The notes under the pieces are model-generated. The model made no database searches. It was not told the DNA's origin and saw nothing but the letters and a program-made list of their open reading frames with translations. A program made the translations under genes and the position numbers. This document shows positions 59,525 through 64,000 of a stretch of 64,000 nucleotides of DNA, piece by piece. Source of the DNA: JAEUJM01 sp044221555. Its GTDB lineage: Bacteria; Actinomycetota; Acidimicrobiia; Acidimicrobiales; DATDAH01. The stretch covers positions 124,001 to 188,000 of the forward strand of contig JBGAOY010000001.1 in NCBI GenBank assembly GCA_044221555.1, read 5' to 3'. How positions within the stretch are numbered: position 1 is the stretch's first letter; every line of letters starts with the position of its first letter.

Positions 59525-60430
59525 ATGGGGCTCTTCGACCGTCTCCGGAGCGGCAAGGTCGCGTTCGTGCTCAGCGGCGGCGGCAACCTCGGTGCCATCC
59601 AGGTGGGCATGCTGCGGGCCCTGGTGGAGCGGGGGATCCGTGCCGACCTGGTGCTGGGGTGCTCGGTGGGCGCGTTGAACGGGGCCGCCTACGCCGCCGA
59701 CCCCACACCCGCCGGCGTGCGGCGGCTCGAGGCCCTCTGGAACGGCATCGACGACGACGAGGTCATGCCCAGCGGCTGGTTGCCCCCGTCGGTGATGCTG
59801 GCCCGTCGACGGGAGGCGGTCCACGACAATTCCGGCCTGCGGCGCCTGATCCAGGACGCGCTCGGTGTCGAGCGATTCGAGGAGCTCCGGGTGCCGTTCC
59901 ACTGTGTGGCCACCGCGGTCGAGCCGGCGGCCGAGGCCTGGTTCAGCAGCGGGCCGCTCATCGACCCGATCCTGGCGTCGGCGGCGCTGCCCGGGATCTT
60001 CCCGCTCGTGCGCATCGGCGACCTGCGGTACATGGACGGCGCAGTGGTGAACGACGTCCCGGTGACCAAGGCGGTGGCACTGGGGGCTCGGACGATCTAC
60101 GTGCTGCACGTCGGCACCCTCGACCGGCCGTGGCTGGACCCGAAGCGGCCGCTCGACGTGATCGTGCAGGCGTACTGGATCGCCCGCCGGCATCGCTACC
60201 ACGAGGACCTCGAAGCCCTGCCCCGCCGTGTGAAGGTGGTGGTGCTTCCCCCGGGTGCACCACCGCGCCTGAAGTACAACGACTTCAGCCACAGCGACGA
60301 GTTGATCACGCAGGCGTTCGCGGCCACGGCCGCCCACCTGGACGCCCGTCACGGCCGCGAGCTCCCCAGCGACGGGATGCTGCCGGCGCCACCGCTCACC
60401 GTCGCGCCCGATGCCGACGACGAGCGATAG
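59525..60430 (+). CDS. Patatin-like phospholipase
   Basis: A 301-residue RssA-like patatin hydrolase. VLSGGGNLGAIQVGML (15-30) is the oxyanion-hole region, GCSVGA (45-50) holds the nucleophile Ser47, and MDGAVVNDVP (170-179) the catalytic Asp171. It has no signal peptide or membrane helix and likely acts at the inner membrane on phospholipids or acyl esters. Only 7 bases separate it from pyruvate kinase, so it is probably cotranscribed. ATG 59525 fits the family; the frame further upstream is the pyruvate kinase shadow. Confidence 0.9.
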   Translation: MGLFDRLRSGKVAFVLSGGGNLGAIQVGMLRALVERGIRADLVLGCSVGALNGAAYAADPTPAGVRRLEALWNGIDDDEVMPSGWLPPSVMLARRREAVHDNSGLRRLIQDALGVERFEELRVPFHCVATAVEPAAEAWFSSGPLIDPILASAALPGIFPLVRIGDLRYMDGAVVNDVPVTKAVALGARTIYVLHVGTLDRPWLDPKRPLDVIVQAYWIARRHRYHEDLEALPRRVKVVVLPPGAPPRLKYNDFSHSDELITQAFAATAAHLDARHGRELPSDGMLPAPPLTVAPDADDER

Positions 60431-60433
60431 GTT
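60428..60433 (+). promoter_or_regulatory. Putative -10 (TAGGTT) of a leaderless promoter for DUF3151
   Basis: TAGGTT includes the patatin stop codon TAG and lies 6 bases before GTG 60440. No Shine-Dalgarno is present. Confidence 0.45.
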
Positions 60434-60439
60434 CGGGGG

Positions 60440-60874
60440 GTGTCCAGCGTCCAGTTCTCGAGTGGCCTCCCGGAGACGGTGCTCGACGCCGAGCCCGTCG
60501 AGCTGCTGACCGCCCTCGACTCGGCCCTGGGCCGGCCCGAGCCCGACCGGCGGGCCGCCGTCGCGGCGGTGGTGGCCGACCACCCCCGCTTCCTCGACGG
60601 CTGGGCGCGGCTCGGCGACCTCGGCCGCGACGACGTGGAGTCCTACGCCGCCTACCGGGTGGGGTACCACCGGGGCCTCGACCGGTTGCGCCAGAGCGGA
60701 TGGCGCGGCTCGGGCTATGTCCGCTGGCAGCACCCCGAGAACCGCGGGTTCCTCCGGGCGCTCGAGGGGCTCCGCCGTACCGCGGGCGCCATCGGCGAGC
60801 TCGACGAGGAGGAGCGGTGCGCGCTGTTCCTGCGCCAGCTCGACCCGTCGTGGCCCCCGTCCGACCTGGGCTGA
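60440..60874 (+). CDS. DUF3151 family protein
   Basis: A 144-residue cytoplasmic protein of DUF3151, a family nearly restricted to Actinomycetota. The hallmark region is GYVRWQHPENRGFLRALEGL with ELDEEERCALFLRQLDPSW near the C-terminus. WARLGDLGRDDVESYAAYRVG precedes it. No enzymatic motif; function is not established. GTG 60440 follows a TAGGTT box by 6 bases. Confidence 0.88.
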   Translation: MSSVQFSSGLPETVLDAEPVELLTALDSALGRPEPDRRAAVAAVVADHPRFLDGWARLGDLGRDDVESYAAYRVGYHRGLDRLRQSGWRGSGYVRWQHPENRGFLRALEGLRRTAGAIGELDEEERCALFLRQLDPSWPPSDLG

Positions 60875-60979
60875 CACCGCGCCGGCACTGAAGAGCGACC
60901 GATCGCTGCGCAGCTCCGGGCGCGCGGCTGGCCCTGCACGTGCCGCGCGGTGCAACCCCGGAGAGCTTCGACCTGACCC

Positions 60980-61010
60980 GCGCCCGAGCGTCTCGGTCGG
61001 GCTCGGGCGC
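60980..61010 (+). terminator. Hairpin downstream of DUF3151
   Basis: GCGCCCGAGC (60980-60989) and GCTCGGGCGC (61001-61010) form a perfect 10-bp stem with an 11-base loop, about 105 bases after the DUF3151 stop. No T-tract. Confidence 0.5.
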
Positions 61011-61051
61011 CGGCGGCGACCGTGAGGCTGCGTGGGCGGCCGGCGATGGAC

Positions 61052-61079
61052 AACCCCGCGACGCAGAACCCCGCGACGC
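61052..61079. repeat. Short direct repeat, 15-base period
   Basis: AACCCCGCGACGC occurs twice (61052-61064 and 61067-61079) separated by two bases. It may be a replication-slippage duplication or a tandem protein-binding site. Confidence 0.5.
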
Positions 61080-61139
61080 CCGTTCTGTCGGTGCAGGTGT
61101 CGGTGGATAGGTAACCGGCACCCGGGGTCCCGGAAAGAC

Positions 61140-61154
61140 GAGTAGCCGCTACTC
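61140..61154. promoter_or_regulatory. Palindrome GAGTAG-CCG-CTACTC, candidate operator
   Basis: Perfect 6-base arms with a 3-base centre, about 100 bases upstream of the first secreted paralog. A plausible repressor or activator site; no promoter hexamer was confidently found next to it. Confidence 0.3.
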
Positions 61155-61256
61155 ACGACACAAGGGCACCCGTCGCGGACACTGGGCGGGTGCCGTCCAC
61201 CCTGACGGCGCTCGCCGGTGGATGACCCGCCAGCCGATCCCTCAGGAGACAACGCA

Positions 61257-61781
61257 ATGCCCAAGAGTTCCGTTCGTACCCTCGCCTCGCAACTGAGCAT
61301 CGCGATCGCCGGCGCGGTCGTCGCCATCGCGCTGACCAGCGGCGGCTTCGCCTTCGCCCAGGACGCCCCGGCGGCCGGCGCCGGCGTGGCCGAGACCCTG
61401 GCCGGCCCCAACACCGTCAACGGCGCCGCCATCATCAACGGCAGCGTGGGCCGAGCCGACATCAAGCCCGGCGTGGCGCCCCTCTACGCAAGGATCGACG
61501 CCGATGCTGGGTCGGCGACGCTCCTGTCGGGCAAGGGAGTCACCGCCGTGGGCGGTGGAGGTGGCTTCTACACGGTGACCTTCGTCCGTTCGGTGGTCGG
61601 GTGCGCCTGGGTCGCCACGCTCACCGACAACGATGCCGGTGCGAGCTCAGCCGGTGAGATCTCGATCGACCGCAACCTGCCTGGGGACGCGTTCACGCTC
61701 CGGATCAAGACCTACAACAGTGCCGGAGCGTCGGCCTCGCCCGCCGACGACGACGGCTTCACCGTGATGGTGACCTGCTAG
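61257..61781 (+). CDS. Secreted hypothetical protein, tandem paralog A
   Basis: A 174-residue secreted protein. The signal peptide (LSIAIAGAVVAIALTSGGFA) ends near FAFAQ (Gln35). The mature start has a repeat-like stretch, AAIINGSVGRADIKPG, of the GSVxxxDI type common in actinobacterial surface proteins. A beta-rich domain follows with FYTVTFVRSVVGCAWVATL (Cys116), and the chain ends in Cys174 (VTC), so one disulfide is likely. AGGAGA lies 7 bases before ATG 61257. Function unknown. Its paralog lies 166 bases downstream. Confidence 0.82.
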   Translation: MPKSSVRTLASQLSIAIAGAVVAIALTSGGFAFAQDAPAAGAGVAETLAGPNTVNGAAIINGSVGRADIKPGVAPLYARIDADAGSATLLSGKGVTAVGGGGGFYTVTFVRSVVGCAWVATLTDNDAGASSAGEISIDRNLPGDAFTLRIKTYNSAGASASPADDDGFTVMVTC

Positions 61782-61813
61782 CGCGGCCGGTCAGCAGCTC
61801 ACGCGCACGGTTC

Positions 61814-61847
61814 GCCCACCCCGTCGCCTCCGGGCGAGGGGGTGGGC
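61814..61847 (+). terminator. 15-bp hairpin after secreted paralog A
   Basis: GCCCACCCCGTCGCC (61814-61828) and GGCGAGGGGGTGGGC (61833-61847) pair with one mismatch around a 4-base loop, 33 bases after the stop. Confidence 0.7.
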
Positions 61848-61890
61848 GTTCGCCGTTCTGGGAGCGCCTGCACGCCGTGGAGCCACCACT

Positions 61891-61896
61891 TAAGGT
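61891..61896 (+). promoter_or_regulatory. Putative -10 (TAAGGT) for secreted paralog B
   Basis: TAAGGT lies 51 bases upstream of ATG 61948, after the terminator of paralog A. This gives a leader of about 45 bases with AGGAGA near its end. Confidence 0.4.
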
Positions 61897-61947
61897 GCTC
61901 GGGTCAAGAGCAGGGCGGCAGCGTGCCGTCACGAACCAGGAGAACCC

Positions 61948-62496
61948 ATGAGCAAGAGCCCTCTTCGTACCCTCGGCACCCAGGTGGTGTCGGCTGCGGT
62001 CGGTGCCGCGGTAGCCGTCGCCCTGGTGGGCGGAGGCTTCGCCTTCGCCCAGTCGGCGCCCGAGACCGGTGCGGCCGTCGCCGAGGTGGCCGCGGCCAAC
62101 TCGGTGGACAGCGCCGCGATCATCAACGGCAGCGTCACCGGCACCGACATCGCCAACGGCACCGTCGGCCGCAACGACCTGAAGTCGAACGTCGTCCCCC
62201 GCTGGGCCAAGGTGAACGCCGGCATCGCCACCGCTCTGCTGCGTGGGCGCGGGGTCGAGTCGGCCTTCCGCGCCTCGGCCGGTGTGTACCGGGTCTCGTT
62301 CACCGACTCGGTGGCGAACTGCGGCTGGACCGCCACGTTGAACGACAACGGCAACGGCACCAGCACACCGGGCGAGCTCTCGGTCGAGAGCAGCGTCTCC
62401 AACCCGACCGACCTGATCGTGCGCACGTACAACAGCGCGGGTGCGGTCGCCGACACGGGCGAGACCGACGGGTTCACCGTCACCGTCGACTGCTAG
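61948..62496 (+). CDS. Secreted hypothetical protein, tandem paralog B
   Basis: A 182-residue paralog of the preceding gene. The signal peptide ends near FAFAQ (35). The repeat region is longer: AAIINGSVTGTDIANGTVGR has two GSV/GTV-x-x-x-D(I/L) units where paralog A has one. The beta domain has YRVSFTDSVANCGWTATL (Cys124), and the protein ends in Cys182 (VDC). AGGAGA precedes ATG 61948 by about 5 bases. Function unknown; the shared terminal Cys argues for a disulfide-closed domain. Confidence 0.82.
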   Translation: MSKSPLRTLGTQVVSAAVGAAVAVALVGGGFAFAQSAPETGAAVAEVAAANSVDSAAIINGSVTGTDIANGTVGRNDLKSNVVPRWAKVNAGIATALLRGRGVESAFRASAGVYRVSFTDSVANCGWTATLNDNGNGTSTPGELSVESSVSNPTDLIVRTYNSAGAVADTGETDGFTVTVDC

Positions 62497-62511
62497 GAGC
62501 CCCGTTCGGCG

Positions 62512-62552
62512 CCGTGTGCGCCTCGCCCCGCGTCGGGGCGGGGCGCACACGG
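62512..62552 (+). terminator. 18-bp hairpin after secreted paralog B
   Basis: CCGTGTGCGCCTCGCCCC (62512-62529) and GGGGCGGGGCGCACACGG (62535-62552) pair along 18 positions with one T-G wobble around a 5-base loop, 16 bases after the stop. Confidence 0.75.
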
Positions 62553-62572
62553 TGTGGCACCCCCCGGCGCTC

Positions 62573-62578
62573 TACCAT
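62573..62578 (+). promoter_or_regulatory. Putative -10 (TACCAT) of a leaderless promoter
   Basis: TACCAT lies 6 bases before ATG 62585, directly after the terminator, with no Shine-Dalgarno. Confidence 0.5.
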
Positions 62579-62584
62579 CGGCCG

Positions 62585-63820
62585 ATGACCACCGAGCACT
62601 TTCCCGCCACGGGCGTCTCCACCGAGGAATTGCTGGCCGAGGTCCGGGCCATGCGGGGCGGCGACCTCGACTGGCGGGGCGGCAAGGCGTTCAGCCTCGT
62701 CTACAACGTCGCCGACGAGGGCCTCGAGCACGTGCTGCACGAGGTCGCCACCGCCTTCCTGCACGAGAACGCGCTGAACCCGTTCGCGTTCCCCAGCCTG
62801 CTGCAGATGGAGCAGGAGATCGTGGCCATGGCCGCCGACCTGCTGGGTGGACCACAGCGAGCCGGCGCGCTCACGTCCGGCGGCACCGAGAGCATCTTCC
62901 TCGCGGTGCAGACGGCGCGTGAGCACGCCCGCCACGGGCGGGGCATCGCCGAGCCGCAGATCATCACCGCCAACACCGCCCACCCGGCGTTCGCCAAGGC
63001 GTGCCACTACCTCGACATCGAGCGGGTCGTGGTCGATGTCGGGGACGACCTGCGGCTCGACCCGGCCGATGTCGAGGCGGCCATCGGGGCGCGCACCGCC
63101 CTGATCGTGGGCTCGGCACCCTGCTACCCGTACGGGGTCATCGATCCCATCGCCGACCTGGCCGCGTTGGCCTCCGATCGAGGGGTGCTGTGCCACGTCG
63201 ATGCCTGCCTCGGCGGGTGGCTGCTGCCGTTCTGGGAGAGCATCGGCGAGACCGTGCCGCCGTGGGACCTGCGGGTGCCAGGGGTGACCTCGCTGTCGGC
63301 CGACGTGCACAAGTACGGCTACACCTTCAAGGGCGCGTCGGTGCTGCTCTACCAGTCGCGTGACCTGCTGGAGCGACAGTTCTTCCTGTTCGACGAGTGG
63401 CCCGGCGGGCTCTACGGCTCGGCCACGGCCGCAGGGACCCGGCCCGCCGCCCCCATCGCCGGCGCCTGGGCGGCGATCCGCTTCCTGGGCCGCCCGGGGT
63501 ACGAGCGACTGGCCCGCACCGTCCGCGACACCACCCGTGCCTTCCAGGAGGGAATCGCCGCCATCGACGGACTCACCGTCACCGGCGACCCCGATCTGTC
63601 CGTCTTCGAGTTCTCGTCGGCCACCGGCGACATCGCCGCGATCGGTGACGCCATGGACGACAAGGGCTGGAAGTTGGACCGCCAGCAGGGCGGGCTGCAC
63701 GTGATGGTCTCGCCGGGCCATGCCGCAGTGACCGAGCGGTTCCTCGCCGACCTGGCCGAGGCCGTCGCCCACCACGGCGAGTCACGCGGCACCGACGCGG
63801 TGTACGGGGGCATCGTCTGA
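62585..63820 (+). CDS. PLP-dependent lyase/decarboxylase, sphingosine-phosphate-lyase-like
   Basis: A 411-residue fold-type I PLP enzyme of the group II decarboxylase/SPL family. NALNPFAFPSLLQMEQEIVA and ALTSGGTESIFLAVQTARE form the N-terminal and PLP-phosphate regions. HVDACLGGWLLPF carries the PLP-nitrogen Asp, and SADVHKYGYTFKGASVLLY the PLP Lys in the HKYG motif typical of SPL. GGLYGSATAAGTRPAAPIAG is also conserved in SPL-like proteins. It could cleave a phosphorylated long-chain base or decarboxylate an amino acid; without a membrane anchor, SPL activity is not certain. ATG 62585 follows TACCAT by 6 bases. Confidence 0.88.
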   Translation: MTTEHFPATGVSTEELLAEVRAMRGGDLDWRGGKAFSLVYNVADEGLEHVLHEVATAFLHENALNPFAFPSLLQMEQEIVAMAADLLGGPQRAGALTSGGTESIFLAVQTAREHARHGRGIAEPQIITANTAHPAFAKACHYLDIERVVVDVGDDLRLDPADVEAAIGARTALIVGSAPCYPYGVIDPIADLAALASDRGVLCHVDACLGGWLLPFWESIGETVPPWDLRVPGVTSLSADVHKYGYTFKGASVLLYQSRDLLERQFFLFDEWPGGLYGSATAAGTRPAAPIAGAWAAIRFLGRPGYERLARTVRDTTRAFQEGIAAIDGLTVTGDPDLSVFEFSSATGDIAAIGDAMDDKGWKLDRQQGGLHVMVSPGHAAVTERFLADLAEAVAHHGESRGTDAVYGGIV

Positions 63821-64000
63821 GCTTCTCGGGCGCGGTGCTCACGGGTGGGGCCAGCCGCCGCATGGGCCGCGACAAGGCCTTGCTGGTGGTCGACGGGCAG
63901 GCCCTGGCGGCGACGGCCGCCCGAGCGCTCACCCGAGCGGGGGCGGCAGAGGTCTTCTGCGTCGGTGGCGACGAGGCGGCGCTCGTCGCGCTGGGGCTCA
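63817..64000 (+). CDS. mobA: Molybdenum cofactor guanylyltransferase (partial, C-terminus beyond window)
   Basis: The first 61 residues of a MobA-like nucleotidyltransferase, which links GMP to molybdopterin. The conserved start GAVLTGGASRRMGRDKALL contains the GTP-binding G-G-x-S-x-R-M-G and the catalytic-region Lys. The frame runs off the right edge. The only start giving a normal N-terminus is CTG 63817, overlapping the upstream stop as CTGA; GTG 63835 would remove the first conserved residues. An IspD/CobY-type nucleotidyltransferase is less likely from the RRMGRDKALL pattern. Confidence 0.8.
   Translation, partial: MSFSGAVLTGGASRRMGRDKALLVVDGQALAATAARALTRAGAAEVFCVGGDEAALVALGL

Larger units (their letters stand above)
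60875..61256. other. 382-bp gene-free region between DUF3151 and the secreted paralogs
   Basis: This is the longest gene-free stretch. It holds a terminator-like hairpin (60980-61010), a 13-base direct repeat (61052-61079), and a 6-bp-arm palindrome (61140-61154), then a leader with AGGAGA before ATG 61257. No conserved ORF or RNA gene is visible. Confidence 0.5.

Noticed and set aside
61052..61079. A CRISPR array
   Set aside because: Only two 13-base copies with a 2-base gap; no spacers and no cas genes.

Overview
This 64 kb window is very GC-rich chromosomal DNA, with G or C at almost every third codon position. It looks like an actinomycete, most likely from the Acidimicrobiia. That placement is an inference. 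It rests on AftD-type arabinofuranosyltransferases, a DUF3151 protein, an LPXTG-like anchored protein, many GTG/TTG starts, 4-nt gene overlaps, and a TAnnnT -10 element a few bases upstream of several starts that lack a Shine-Dalgarno. I see no rRNA, tRNA, CRISPR array, insertion sequence or phage gene.

Positions 1-18000 and 31000-52400 hold two blocks of cell-envelope glycan genes. The first has a divergent pair: an AftD-like giant membrane protein running off the left edge (minus strand), and a plus-strand run of two GT39-like glycosyltransferases, a GNAT-like protein, a polysaccharide deacetylase and a methyltransferase (3961-9585). Convergent to this run is a minus-strand five-gene run: PIG-V-like transferase, second AftD paralog, third GT39-like enzyme, GT2 and DUF2304 (17976-9839). 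All four of its junctions are 4-nt overlaps.

The second block centres on a seven-gene minus-strand operon (47507-33660) whose six junctions are all 4-nt overlaps: LamG-like membrane protein, two acyltransferase-3 enzymes, AftD paralog 4, a polytopic membrane protein, a sulfotransferase and AftD paralog 3. Around it lie a GT4, a GT2-methyltransferase fusion, a second methyltransferase, a Wzx-like flippase, a GT-C-like membrane protein and an LPXTG-like surface protein. Together these suggest synthesis, export and modification (acylation, sulfation, methylation, deacetylation) of a lipid-linked, partly arabinan-like glycan.

Positions 18067-30964 carry a peptide/nickel-type ABC importer between two paralogous lipoprotein binding proteins. 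One ATPase (23265-24692) has about 136 mostly membrane-spanning residues inserted between its Q-loop and signature motif, the most unusual object here. Downstream are a cyclophilin, an acyl-CoA synthetase, an AlkA-like glycosylase and a 68-residue protein.

Positions 52477-64000 are more housekeeping-like: acyl-CoA ligase, glycerophosphodiester phosphodiesterase, MFS transporter, SirB1-like protein, histidine phosphatase, a divergent pyruvate kinase, a patatin-like protein, DUF3151, two tandem secreted paralogs, an SPL-like PLP enzyme and the start of mobA. Strong hairpins separate these units.
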